64,000 nucleotides of DNA from Owenia fusiformis (Eukaryota; Annelida; Polychaeta; Sabellida; Oweniidae): assembly GCA_903813345.2 (NCBI GenBank), contig CAIIXF020000009.1:11960030-12024029 (forward strand), read 5' to 3'. Positions within the stretch are counted from its first letter, which is position 1. Each line of letters opens with the position of its first letter. Below the pieces are notes generated by a model. The model was not told the DNA's origin, ran no database searches, and saw only the letters and a list, made by a program, of their open reading frames with translations. Positions 45,714 to 56,983 of this stretch are shown here, piece by piece. The position numbers were made by a program, and so were the translations under genes.

Positions 45714-46370
45714 TAAACGCCCATAACAAATTGACATTTTTTAAGGTGTTGGGAGTGACAAAGTTGACTTAGAATGGTGGTCGAAGTAACTAGCAATCAA
45801 ATTCTTTGTCTTAATTAAACCTACTGTGACATATATGAACAGATGGAAATTTAATTGTAAATATCTTTTCCATCCATTTACTGTTTAAAACAGAATTTAT
45901 TTAAGAAATAACAATAGTGGTGTGTTTCCCCATTAAACATACGCCCATAACTTATTGACAGATTAATTTGTCTACGGCAGTGATGTTTGACTGCTGAAAT
46001 CGAAAATTCCTGTGTCAATGTAACTTCCAATCACAGACATAGAATTTATGACGCCATTTGAAAACTCAAGTTCTATCTGATTAAAGAGCTTTTAAGTACG
46101 GTTAAAATCATTTTGCCTCGGTTGAAAAATGACGAATTCGTCTGAGATGTAGCCAATAGATTTTGCAGAGAAGAAATGCCAGTTACTTTTTGACAATATT
46201 AAGTGTAAGGTGGTGTAATGTATAGTAAACGCCCATAACAAATTGACATTTTTTTAGGTGTTGGGAGTGACAAGTTGACAGTAGAATGGTGGTCAAAGTA
46301 ACTGGCAATCAAATTCTTTGTCTTAATTAAACCTACTGAGACATATGACCAGATGAAAATTTAATGCTAA
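45714..46370. repeat. Direct repeat pair, 145 bp, offset 509
   Basis: 'taaacgcccataacaaattg' begins both 45714-45860 and 46223-46370, which share 'ggtgttgggagtgacaa', 'tcaaattctttgtcttaatt' and 'aaacctactg'. The second copy runs up to the exon-like segment at 46381. Confidence 0.85.
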
Positions 46371-46380
46371 AAATCTAGCA

Positions 46381-46872
46381 CTGAAGAAAAAGGTGGTTAA
46401 GAAGCTTTCGTCCCTGAAAAAGTACCGGTTGAACAAGCAGCTGTCGACATTCCTTGGGGTTCAGGAATCGTTCCTTAGCAAGCAAAGTGTATCTGAAGAA
46501 TCCAGGAAAGTAAGGAATGATGCCACCTGTGAAAACGATAAAGAGAAAATGAAAAACTTCTTCCGTAGGCCAGATGTTTCTACAAATCTTCCAGCTGCCA
46601 AGAGAATCAAGAAAGACATGAATGAAAGACGAGTACTAGATAGGCCACTGGTGGATGTCTGCAACACTTTCAAAAGCAACAACCCAGATGTTAATGTATC
46701 ATTTTCGACCTTTGTTAGGAATAAACCTGGGAATGTCGAAACTACAAAGAAACAGCCATGGTATGGGTGCTTATGTGAACAGTGTACAAATATCATTCTT
46801 TGGAGAGAATGTTGATAAAGGATCTCAAGCCTTTTTCCACTGTCAAGATCCGAAATTTGCAAAGTTTCCATA
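46381..46872 (+). pseudogene. Uncharacterised invertebrate multi-copy protein, N-terminal part
   Basis: From just after an AG (about 46380), an open frame runs 140 codons: LKKKVVKKLSSLKKYRLNKQ, a lysine-rich stretch, then a segment VDVCNTFKSNNPDVNVSFST, FVRNKPGNVE and CLCEQCTNI. I recall this order (LKKKVVKKL..., YxKF...NP...ISY/FS.F...P..V, CxCxxC.N) from multi-copy invertebrate proteins that sometimes carry a C-terminal 'NEN..R' block, also found downstream here (47755). After the stop at 46815 another frame continues NVDKGSQAFFHCQDPKFAKF. Role unknown, probably transposon-derived. Confidence 0.45.
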
Positions 46873-46874
46873 AT

Positions 46875-47299
46875 TTATTCTATTTCACTTAGTAATGGCC
46901 CTAGTACTTATAAAGGATGTGTTAAAAGTCTGATTTCAACTCTTTCAAATCATGGTGTCTGATTCTTGATTCTGAAACAAATCTTAGTGCTCATTAACAT
47001 TATCCTTTTCAAGAGATAATGGATTTTTAACCAAAATTATGGGATTATCTGGAGCCAGTGCAGCATTTTCCTTGCTTTGGTGTGACATTTATAAAGCTGA
47101 CTACAAAATCTAAGAGAAGAACAAGAATCCTCCACTGAAAACAAGAAATTAATTTGCGAACATTTGATAACCTGAAAAAAAGATTATGAAGCATACAACA
47201 AGGCAAGGCGCAAAAAAGGAAAGGGCCAAATTACACAATAACTTCATAAATGATACTTTGTTCCAAAAGTCTGTGTACCACACTATTTACCTATCTTGT
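46875..47299. other. No feature recognised
   Basis: Degenerate sequence between parts of the multi-copy family; no domain visible. Confidence 0.35.
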
Positions 47300-47615
47300 T
47301 AGATTTCACATTGAATTACCTTAACCTCTTAATGAAAAAATGTAATCAAATTACTGCAAGGGACTATATTCTGACTTCATCAGGAACAGATATACTCTAT
47401 GGAAAGTATGTGTCACAATGATCAAGACATTAAACTAGAAGATAAATGGGTTTATCTACAAGATTTAACATTGAATCACATTAACCTCACATTAGTGAAA
47501 AAATGGAATCAAATTGACCACTTAATAGCAAGATGTATTGCAAGGGATGATATTCTGACTTCAGAGCAGATACACTCTATGGAAAGTATGTGTCACAATG
47601 TTCAAGACAGGGTTA
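47300..47615 (+). repeat. ~170-bp tandem repeat with open frame
   Basis: Two units share 'cacattgaat.ac.ttaacct', 'gaaaaaatg.aatcaaatt', 'gatattctgacttca' and 'ctctatggaaagtatgtgtc'. The second is open for 73 codons from ATG 47399 (MESMCHNDQDIKLEDK...), which repeats MESMCHN...QD at its end. Confidence 0.7.
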
Positions 47616-47754
47616 TTTGAATGGATTTTCCTGAAAATTGTCTGTTCTATTCAACAGTGCAAGTCTGTTCACTCTGTGTCTTGTTTTCTTTTTGTTAGAA
47701 GCTACCCAATTTTCTCTAAGATAATTATTGCAACTTCTATTAATTTTTATTTTA

Positions 47755-47880
47755 GAGTGCTCCTTGCAGCAATGTATTACAATGAAAATGCTGGGCGGGC
47801 AATAGCCAAAAACAAGAGGGGGAGAAACACCTAAATGTGACCTATCCAAGGGCGAAGAGTGGGGAACTGACACAAAAATG
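47755..47880 (+). pseudogene. C-terminal block of the same multi-copy family
   Basis: Reads LLAAMYYNENAGRAIAKNKR then, after a frame change, VTYPRAKSGE. The pattern (AA..NEN..R..A....G...Y.V.FPK.K.G) is a conserved C-terminal block I know from invertebrate transposase-like proteins. Preceded by a polypyrimidine-rich stretch and AG, so it may be a separate exon. Confidence 0.5.
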
Positions 47881-47889
47881 TAAGTTGTA

Positions 47890-49250
47890 AACCTCAATAT
47901 TGTATTGGATTTGAGTTACTCTTGTCATCATGTCTAGAAATATTGACATAGCCATGTAAGTATATTCTTATAAATGTAAATCATAATTTGATTCCAGTAT
48001 ACAATGAGGAATTGATCACTTAAGTATTCAGGCTGGTTCTCAACCAAAATGAGGCAAGACAGTGGGAGATAACCATCAAAGCTAGGACACCTCATGCACC
48101 ATCTAATGATCCCCAAAGCAGATAAACATGATTTATATAATAGACTTTTTACAGGATTTCCGGATAGATTTGCGGACTAATTATTTTTTTCTGTGAACAT
48201 TTGAAAATATTGGTACCAGTTATTTAATTTGTTATCATGTCAAAAAAAGTGATAACTTGTTCAACTGTTTGGCAACTTGTTGTAGAATTTTTAGTGCACT
48301 TTAAAAAGTTCACTTTAAAAAGTGCTATATTGCTATTGCCTTGTTTTGTAATATTGCAATAGAGTGAAATTCAATGTGATGTGCTATGAACCATTAGACT
48401 GAACAAGTAATGTTGAGCTTCATTAATTTGACAGATTTACTGTAAACCGCATTATTTATAATATCTGTTACCATGGAAATGCTTATTATCTGTAACAATT
48501 TTAAGTTTTAATAAAATGTAAGATGCAATGAACCTCATACAGTAACACCTATATAGTACCATTATATTGAATAAACGCATTACAGTACAATGTGGAATGA
48601 GGACAGGGCCCGTGCAACAACTTCATCTAGCCAACCTTCCACATATTTTTTCAATATAAGCATGTCAATACTGCCAGGGGTGCAAAACACTTTCATCGTA
48701 CTAAAGAAGCCTTAGTCTCATTAAGAATTCTACTCAATGAGCTCGCTGGCTTATTTTGTTTGATAGACCTGTATATTTTTATACAAATATTTTTTATGCA
48801 TCATAAAAGTCTTTGTGGGACGACTGTATCGTTGCTTTCTTACATTCATAAATATTAAGTAGGTTTAAATGATGGTCACGTGGTTGTCTGCTGTTCAAGA
48901 CCCAGGCACTGGTCAACGTGGGGCAGTTGTATTCTATCAGTCTATGCTAGCACATAGCTGGTCTCAGATATTTTAACTTGTGATCACTAATATTATTTTC
49001 ATTATAAGTAACTATTATCATTTTATTATTATCAGTATATATTATTATATGGACTGTTTTATACTTATTATTGGAATTGTGGACTATTATATACATTTAT
49101 TGTTGGAGAGGAACTCAAGGAGGAGTTAGAGAGTTATCAAAGTACGACGACCGGTACTGGCGTATAGTCCTACAGTCCTGGAATTGGATAAATAATCGTC
49201 CAGCTTTTACTCGGTGAGTAGGCTACAGAATGTACATTAATTTTACAATA
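47890..49250. other. No feature recognised
   Basis: AT-rich intergenic sequence; 48850-49240 is somewhat CG-richer and could hold a promoter for the SGNH-like gene. Confidence 0.35.
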
Positions 49251-49263
49251 TAACTTGGACAGA

Positions 49264-49910
49264 ACAAGCATGACATCGCCCAAAACAAAAGTAATTATAT
49301 TCGGTCATTCTTACATTCATTGGCTTGAACAATACCAACGAAAATACCAACGAAAACACCGACCAAATTTAAAGCTAAATAGAGGTGAATTTAAATTATT
49401 TTTCCAAGAAATTAGAGGCGGGCAGTTTGGTGGAAACCTCAATCTAAAAGCAAATTCCAAAAGAAAGAATTGCACTCATATTCATCTGCATCTGTCAAAT
49501 CTTTCAAACCTGATATCGTCTATTTGCAAATTGGAACGAATGATTTGGACAGAAGAGAATGTGATGTTACGCTATTAGCCAAAAAGATGGAAACGTTAGC
49601 ATCGTTTTTGTTAATGGGATACGATAGTATCACATCAGTGTGTATAGGGCACACATTTAAGCACCTAAAACCAAACGTTGGATATGGGGAATATGAAAGA
49701 AGACGATTACTCTTCAATAATAAACTATCTGAAATTGGAGCAAGTAATAGACGCATTAATATATTCCCTAATCGAGGTTTCTACAACAATGTAGATAGCC
49801 TCTATGACTTAAAAGGAGTACACCTCTCTGATACGGGAAACCTAAAATTCGCAAAAAATCTGAAGCGTTCGCTGATTTTTGCGAGGGATGAGTCGAAAGT
49901 GAGTAATTAA
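49264..49910 (+). pseudogene. SGNH-hydrolase-like protein, one frameshift
   Basis: Best-preserved SGNH-fold protein of three in this window. Starts at an ATG (49270) followed by TSPKTKVIIFGHSYIHWL; GHS replaces the usual GDS of block I, keeping the Ser. After a frame change between about 49430 and 49470, the second frame gives SFKPDIVYLQIGTNDLDRRE (block III GxND), then GYDSITSVCIG and, near the end, SLYDLKGVHLSDTGNLKFAK (block V with His). The stop is TAA at about 49908. With the single shift corrected, all the catalytic blocks would be present, which points to a young loss. Such proteins occur in retroelement ORF1s and as multi-copy genes in invertebrates. Confidence 0.65.
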
Positions 49911-50039
49911 CATGCTTGTTTTGTCCAATTTATCCAATATGACAATTAATTTATTAAGACGTCAGCCGAAATATAATATTTGTTTGTATTAGTAAATTGC
50001 TTATCTATGTTTTCTCCTCATTAAATTGATTCATTAGTC

Positions 50040-50425
50040 TTGTTGTCAGTACCAACAAGGGCCGTTGGGTAATAATGATTTTGAAACATTATCAACTCTC
50101 GGCCGTATTAATGTTTACCCTTATAGTGCACATGGTAGTAGTCCTGACTATCGCACTGGTAAATCATATTTAATTTCAATTAATCTTGTCTGGACCAACA
50201 GGTGTTTACCGATAATGTGCAAATGATAGTAGTCCTGCCTATCGCACCGGTAATACATAATTTAATTAATTTTGTTGTCGGGACCAACAAACCTTTACCA
50301 ATAATGTGCAAATTATAGTAGTCCCACCTATCGCACCGGTAAGGTATAATTCTATTAATTTTAAGCTTGTTGTGGGGACCAACAAAATGTGTACCATAAG
50401 CTGCAATGGTAGTAGTACTGAATAA
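50040..50425. repeat. ~90-bp tandem repeat, 3-4 units
   Basis: Units contain 'ggaccaacaa', 'tttacc.ataatgtgcaaatg', 'atagtagtcc' and 'ctatcgcaccggtaa'. ACCAACA starts at 50051, 50194, 50283 and 50378; the first unit is longer by about 50 bp. Immediately upstream of a P2X7-like exon. Confidence 0.8.
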
Positions 50426-50480
50426 CAAGTTAATTAAAAATGGACATGTTCTTTTATTCGTTTCATTTGTATATTTTCAG

Positions 50481-50708
50481 AAAGAAATTGCGAGCCTATT
50501 ACTTGAGAAGAGCAGAGACCTCCTGCTGAAAGTTCTAGAGAGAGTGCCAAGCATCATGTTTGATGTGGTAAAACCTAATTCCGCACCTCCTAATCCCATC
50601 ACAGATGTTGCCACGTGATACACATGCAGAAAATGCAGACAAATGCCTACAGCGATTGAGAGAGTTTGTTGTCTAAGGACCCCAGAAAATTGCCTTTCCA
50701 TGAACCAA
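50481..50708 (+). pseudogene. P2X7-like cysteine-rich exon with in-frame TGA
   Basis: Acceptor TATTTTCAG (50480) opens KEIASLLLEKSRDLLLKVLE, RVPSIMFDVV, a Pro-rich linker, a TGA (50616-50618), then YTCRKCRQMPTAIERVCCLR and a donor CAA|GTAAGC (50709). The Cys pattern C-x2-C-R-x-M-P-T-x4-x-CC is the P2X7 C-terminal zinc-type signature. The TGA falls where these proteins usually have Trp. All Cys ligands of this part are intact. No ion-channel domain nearby. Confidence 0.75.
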
Positions 50709-51354
50709 GTAAGCATATATTATATTAAAAATGGTCGATAAATGAAATGGAAAAGTTTGATTATAGCCTAGAGGGCATAAATGTTTTTCTGAATCTTACC
50801 AATTTGAAAAAAAAACTCACTCATAAGATCAAGTTCAATCTCAAACAATCAACATAAAATTATGTAGTTCAGCATGCAAAAATCACACTTCAGTGCAATG
50901 TCATTCTCACTGGATAAAGGCAATATGAATTACTGCATCTGAGCCATTATGATCAATCTTGTTCCCGATTTGTCAAAAATAATTGTACATGCTCTTATGC
51001 GTTCATTTGTGATTTTTCTTGATACCATATTATTTGAGTCATTCTATGTGATTGTACTTGTTCCTATGTGATTTTACTTGCTATAATATCTCACTCTAGT
51101 ATTTTCTCTTAAATGATTGGATTTTCTCCTTAATTGTTAAGTTTGGCTCTTTGCATTGGACATGGTCCTTTGATTGTGTTTGGTCCATTGTATAATATCA
51201 GTGTTGACTCATAATTTATTGCTCTTGATTCTTTGTGGTTGTACTTGGACACCTATGATTAAACTTATTAATTCAATATGGTGGTGTAACATGTCTAATG
51301 CGCATCAATATGGAAATTTACTATTCAAGTAATATCTTATGCTTTTACTTTCAG
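50709..51354. other. Intron between P2X7-like exons
   Basis: AT- and T-rich sequence bounded by GTAAGC (50709) and CTTTCAG (51354). No other feature. Confidence 0.55.
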
Positions 51355-51683
51355 GAGATAGATATACTGGTAGCTATTCTAGATAGAACAGTTATCGCAA
51401 TTGCTTTAGCCCATCAGCAAGATCTCATAGGATATGGGAATATGACCCAGAGGATAGTGATGCCGATGTCACCAGGGCCTTTAGATATGGCGCCTACCGC
51501 CAGTTTGTGCTATGGGAGCACGGTTGCCTTGGGGTTGGCAAAGAGTAGTCATATCCAGCTGTTGCACTAGGGAGGATAAGGGACGAATATCTAGATCCAT
51601 TTGGACAGTATCAGTGGTTTAAAGTTGCTAAAGCCCGTCTTGGGGATATTCAAAGACATCAAGAAGGACATCAATATTTGTAA
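51355..51683 (+). pseudogene. P2X7-like terminal exon, frameshifted
   Basis: Begins EIDILVAILDRTVIAIALAH QQDLIG; a frame change near 51435 leads to EDSDADVTRAFRYGAYRQFV, LWEHGCLGVG, one stop, then RDEYLDPFGQYQWFKVAKAR and a TAA at 51681. 'YGAYRQFVLWEHG.LG.G' and 'IR..YP.P.G.Y.GF' are the characteristic second half of the P2X7 C-terminal domain. The two changes indicate a recent pseudogene. Confidence 0.75.
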
Positions 51684-51779
51684 ATCTAAATACTAGATTA
51701 TTAGAGTAAAGACTGACCATTGTGTAATATTGAAACATTATACCACGTAGTAAGAGTTTTCTTTTGAATGAGACTAGAT

Positions 51780-52050
51780 GTACAATCTAGATTTATTACT
51801 TATCATTGTGTAATTTTTGCAAAAATTTTCTGTACAGCTGACATCTGAAGTTTTAGTTAACATGTCAAACGTTTTCATTCGTTGAATAAGACTGGTGTGT
51901 AATTTCAATTTATTGCTTATCATTGTGTAATTTTTGTAAATATTTTTCCTACAGTTGAATTCTTCATTTTCAAAACTGATGATTTTCAAGAGTTTAAAAT
52001 CGTCATTAAAATATTCATTGCAAAAGTTTTCGAAAGAGAATAGATGCATT
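51780..52050. repeat. Weak direct repeat after P2X7-like gene
   Basis: 'tttattacttatcattgtgtaattttt' -like segments occur at about 51790 and 51910. Noncoding. Confidence 0.4.
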
Positions 52051-52116
52051 AATGAATATCTGTATAGATGACATCCACAAAGAAAAAAACAATATGAAGG
52101 GAAACGACGAAATACT

Positions 52117-52665
52117 ACCAGTTATTAACCTTGAGAGTTTTGGAATCAATGGTTTGAGTGTAAATCACTTACCTGTGAGTGTTTGTAATTGTTAGTACAA
52201 ATTGAAAAGCATAAAAAAATCCAATTCAAACATTGGGACTAGAAATAATTGCTGTTGTTTGTTAATTTTAGGTAAAAATGAAACAAAAATGGGCAAGACT
52301 AATATGTTCCTGTGGCTAATTCAGTTTCTGCATCAACTAGATTAGCTTCTTTGACATTGTCATCTGAAGTCATAAGAAGCAGTACAATCCACCACAGTCA
52401 AGGATTGATAGATGGGCGATCAAAAGATGAAATCGTCACAAATCTCCCTATAGATAGAGCACAGTATAGTAGATGTGCTAATCTTATAAAATACTACCAT
52501 TTATTAACTATAATAGTTTTGGAATCAATGGGTTTAGTAAATCACTTACCTGTGATTGTTTGAAATGTTAGTATTAATTGGAAAGCATAAGTGCATAAAA
52601 TCCAATTGAAACATTGGGTCTAGAAAGAAAATGCTGGGGTTTGTTAATTTCATGTAAAACAAATG
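52117..52665. repeat. ~170-bp direct repeat pair, offset 376
   Basis: Shared blocks: 'gagttttggaatcaatgg', 'gtaaatcacttacctgtga', 'gaaagcataa' and 'aaacattggg.ctagaaa'. The segment between them (52312-52470) is open but not recognised. Confidence 0.8.
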
Positions 52666-52669
52666 TACT

Positions 52670-53855
52670 TGATATCTTTATAATGAAACACCCTATGGAG
52701 CATTTTTTCAGGTAAACCTAAAGTCTATTGTTATTGTTTATTCCGTCCTTTTCTTAATTGTATTTGTCCTCTATGATTGTTCATGAAGCAGTACAGTATA
52801 AGAACATGCCTAAAAGAAACATTTATAATGCCCCGATTATATCAGTACATGAAGCATTGTCTTCTTAAAAAAGGAGAAGGATCTTTAATTGTGTTGAAGA
52901 TACATTGGGCTCATTGTGTTCTGTCAGCGAAATGAATTTGAATTTGATTTTAAGCAGCTGAGGTCAGGAAATTGCAAACTAAAAAAAGCTAAATCTAACC
53001 TAAATGTAACTTCTCATCAGTTACCAGCGACACTATCCCTTTATACATATACGGGCGCAATACACATTAAATTTGCAGGGAATAATCTTGATTATAACTA
53101 CTCTGACAAATTGCCATGGAATCAACTCCACCCCACATAATTCATATTTACATCCCTTAAAAATCTATGCCATAAAGATATTGATGTGTCTAGGCCAATC
53201 AACCTATATCGGACATCACCCCAACCCTACACACCAAGCAGACCCTGCTCTACTAACTAGACTGAGAATTTCAATCCACTAGGAAGTTAGACATGATGGC
53301 GTCCTCCAAAGCAGAAACAACTGTCCTAAGGCATACCCAGAGGCCTCATATTCAATATCAGATGTAGTGCTCATATGAAAGAGACCTCTGATATCGCCAA
53401 GGCCTTCAATGTGAAGTCATCAGCCCCAAAATTATATGTATTTGGCATGTATCTGAAGATAGAAATTCAAGAAGGGGCCATATGCCCTTTAGAGGGTCCT
53501 TTACACAATAATTTTTGTGTCATTGTATTCCTTGAAATTTACTTATAAAATTGGCAAAACATTTGTTCTTTTTCTCACCTCTCTCTTAAGTTAATCCTGT
53601 GGCAACAATCTTCTCACTGAGCACTGAATGAAGGAAGGCTTATGAAGGCAGGCACGCCAAGGAGGATTTCACTGAGGAGACAACCCCATATGGACTTTAG
53701 GATTTGGAGTAGATCCTCAAATCAGCAGAAAGGATTACCTTACATTGTAAGTACAACATAATTTCAAAGAAGTTAATATTTTACAGGTAATCTTGATCTA
53801 ACAACTTACAACCAGAACAACGGCAACGTCAAAGCGTAGCGAATCCCATCGAACA
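52670..53855. other. No feature recognised
   Basis: Several short open frames on the plus strand without recognisable domains. AT-rich. Confidence 0.35.
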
Positions 53856-53856
53856 T

Positions 53857-54710
53857 TTTTCAAAAGGGGCACCTTCTACCAAAAGTGTCATTAGACAGTG
53901 TGCCATGCTTATAATATTCACATACCAAATGTGAACAAAATCACTCTACTACTTTTCGAGTTATAGTAAAATACGTTAAAATGGTGGCCATTTTGAAAAA
54001 TGGCCGCCTTCTACCTAAAGTCTCATTAGACAGTGTGCCATGCTTATAGTATTCACATACCAAATCTGAACAAAATCGCTCCACTACTTTTCGAGTTATA
54101 GTAAAATACGTTAAAATGGCAACTATTTTGAAAAATGGCCACCTTCTACCAAAAGTGTCATTAGACAGTGTGCCATGCTTATACGTATTCACGTACCAAA
54201 TATGAACAAAATCGCTCCACTACTTTTCCAGTTATAGTAAAATAAGTTAAAATGGCAGCCATTTTTCAAAATGTCCGCCATTTTTCAAAATGGCCACCTT
54301 CTACCTCATTAGACAGTGTGCCATGCTTACAGTATTCACATACCGAATATGAACAAAATCGCTCCACTACTTTTCGAGTTATAGTAAAATACTTTAAAAT
54401 GGCGGCCATTTTGAAAAATGACCACCCTCTACCAAAAGTGTCATTAGGCAGTGTGCCATGCTTATACGTATTCACATACCAAATATGAACAAAATCGCTC
54501 CACTACTTATCGAGTTTTAGTAAAATAAGTTAAAAATGGCGGCCATTTTTCAAAATGGCCGCCTTCTACCAAAAGTGTCATTAGACAGTGTGCCATGCTT
54601 ATAGTATTCACATACCAAATATGAACAAAATCGCTCCACTACTTTTCGAGTTACAGCAAAAATCGTAAAATAACGAGTAAAGGCCGCCATTTTTCAAGAT
54701 GGCTGCCATG
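53857..54710. repeat. ~135-bp satellite, six copies
   Basis: The word TGCCATGCTTA begins at 53901, 54036, 54171, 54319, 54453 and 54591 (spacing 135, 135, 148, 134, 138). Each unit has 'aaaagtgtcattagacagtg', 'acataccaaatatgaacaaa', 'ctccactacttttcgagtta' and an AAAATGGCGGCCATTTT/AAAATGGCCGCC inverted junction. All open frames here come from the repeat. Confidence 0.9.
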
Positions 54711-54955
54711 TGCTTTTTTAATATCTACATTTCTAGCTTTATTAATGTCCTATATAATTTTTTACATTTAAAACATATTGCTATTACAGTTTTACATATT
54801 GCACCTAAATTACTGTAAAATCGGCACTAAAATGGCTGCCATTTTTAAATGAGCGGCCATTTTGAAAATCGGCTTTTGAGCAGAACTTCTACCCCCATAG
54901 GGTATATGTGTACAAAATATAAATAAAATCGGGCCAACGGTATTTGAGTAATTGC

Positions 54956-55024
54956 CCGGACGGACGGACGGACGGACGTACGCACGTACGGACGGACGAA
55001 CGGACGTACGTACGTACGAACGGA
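54956..55024. repeat. CGGA/CGTA microsatellite
   Basis: Tetranucleotide run of CGGA, with CGTA and CGAA variants, in a CG-poor neighbourhood. It directly follows the satellite and an 'aaaatggctgccattttt' inverted word (54830-54865). Confidence 0.9.
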
Positions 55025-55301
55025 GGCGTTCCCTATATCCCTCCGAACTTCGTTCGATGGGATAATAAGATAGCAATATCCAGGTGGATGATTGTATACA
55101 TGTACAGTAGATCTACATTGATAAATCAGGAGATATTTTGGAGTACATTTGTTTTTATTTTAGTTTATGATATAAATTTTACAGATAAAGACTGTTGTTT
55201 TTATTCTTGTTTGTGATATAACTTTGACAGATAAAGACTGTATTTGATCAAATAGTTTTTAGCAAAGTGTGCAAACCTAGGTTGGTTTTGCAAGTATCGA
55301 C

Positions 55302-55760
55302 ATGAAGCTCAAAATAAAGCTGGCTGGGCATTCTATTGTTAGACGTCTATTTCAAAGTGATCAGTTAGACCCAAAGGAAGCAGCTCAAAAAATTGTTCAA
55401 TTAGCTTTTGATTACCTGGAGAAATTTCCCATGTGCAAGCGAGTATACATAGGCCAAATACTTTTGACATTTCCATCCGCATAAATACAACATTAACAAT
55501 GAGAAACAAGCAGAAATTCACAATATCAATGTGGCAGCCTGCAATCATCACATTAAATAATAATTAACTAAAGTTAACAAACATGTCATGTATTACAAGC
55601 ACAAGGATTTAAATGACCACAAAAATCAGCATACCAAGGTTTTAGCGTTACCTAATGATCCAGTGCATTTGAATCAGACAGGCAACAAAAGGTTAATGAA
55701 AAGCTGGAGAGGTATGGCCATCAAGTGCCTAGATGACATACAAGATGGTACTCTATGAAG
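55302..55760 (+). pseudogene. SGNH-hydrolase-like relic
   Basis: ATG 55302 gives MKLKIKLAGHSIVRRLFQSD (block I as GHS), then IVQLAFDYLEKFPMCKRVYI, frame changes, and near the end DPVHLNQTGNKRLMKSWRGM (block V with His) to a TGA near 55758. The block III GxND part is not recognisable. Differs in sequence from the copies at 21360 and 49264, so likely a separate subfamily. Confidence 0.6.
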
Positions 55761-55764
55761 TTAG

Positions 55765-56525
55765 GAGTAAGTAGAAGGTTGCATTAATTTAATCAACTTC
55801 TTATTAATTTAAGTTAACGAATAACAGAGGCGACCATACAGGGAGTGGTAACTAACTTGCAGCCTTACTATCTTATTTTGCACCCTAGTATTTTATTTTA
55901 GTACTTCAATTATGTTTGAATCGTTTTAGGCTGGGCGTTTTTTGGTTGTTTTATACTGGTTGTTGGATGGTATTCATAACCTGTTATGTTACAGAGTAAA
56001 CAATATGTTGTGATATACATACTTTTGTATTTTAATATGTTATTATTTGTACACCATTTATGGGCAAGTCTCGCATATGCTCAAAATTTTGAATTTTTAT
56101 GGACCAAATGTAATATATGACTTTGAACTTCTTTAAAAAGAAATTCAAAATATATCAGGTCAGCCAGGTGGCATGACAGTTACGCAAATGTTACCCAATG
56201 GCTCTGGTTCAGTGGAAATATTCAATCTCCAAAAGGACACTGTCATGTTATCGTCTATGTTCATGTTCCCGGGATTACAATTTATAATTGTTAATATACT
56301 TTTGTTCATTGTAACACTATGTGAAACGTGAGAGATGTGCATGCACTCGCACATGCTTGGGACTTCTGGTGGAAATGAATAATCCTTGAAAACTTTATGT
56401 TCTGTGTATTGTGCCATTTGTATCGCCCACTAAACGTGTTTGTATAAAACATGACATGATATCAGTCGTAGGATTACCTGATCTAGGAAATATGTAAATA
56501 AGGACTCTATAGAAACTGTAATAAC
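55765..56525. other. No feature recognised
   Basis: AT-rich noncoding sequence; short open frames only. Confidence 0.35.
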
Positions 56526-56531
56526 TGCATA

Positions 56532-56790
56532 ATGGCTGCCAATCTAATTCCACCGACGAAAAGATTCGACTTCACTCAACCCCAAGAATTTAATACTTGG
56601 GAAGAATGATTTACGAGGTACCGTACTGCTTCCAAATTACATAAGGATGACGAAGAAGTTCAAATGTCAACGTTACTTTACATCATGGGAGAACAATCGG
56701 AAGCTATATTTAAGTCATTCAAACTTTCAGATGAACAGTGAAAATCACCTGATGTCATCACCTGACTTATTCATTACAAAATAAATATAA
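56532..56790 (+). pseudogene. Ty3/gypsy gag N-terminal relic
   Basis: Begins with ATG (56532), MAANLIPPTKRFDFTQPQEF, then NTWEE, a stop, FTRYRTASKLHKDDEEVQMS and TLLYIMGEQSEAIFKSFKLS. This is the start of a Ty3/gypsy gag ('P..FDF..P..W..W..RF.RF..AS.L....E..Q..TLLY.MG..A..I...F'). Two or three in-frame stops. It differs in register from the gag fragments at 24004 and 30855. Confidence 0.8.
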
Positions 56791-56791
56791 T

Positions 56792-56825
56792 GTACTACAC
56801 TACACTACACTGTACTGCACTACAT
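56792..56825. repeat. CACTA-type microsatellite
   Basis: 'tacactacactacactgtac' and following 'tgcactacatt': a five-base run, directly after the gag relic. Confidence 0.8.
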
Positions 56826-56983
56826 TAAGTCTAAGTTATCATAATATCATGTCATTAATGCAGAAACTATTAGAAAATAAATAAAATAGTCAAATAAATG
56901 TATGTAATGAATGGTTCTTTTTGAACTTCAATTGAACTATTATTCAGTTATCATCGTTTTATATATATAAATATTTATTTCAG

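Noticed and set aside
53941-54488. Repeated open frames in the satellite
   Set aside because: Same protein-like repeat on both strands follows from the 135-bp units; no start context or domain.
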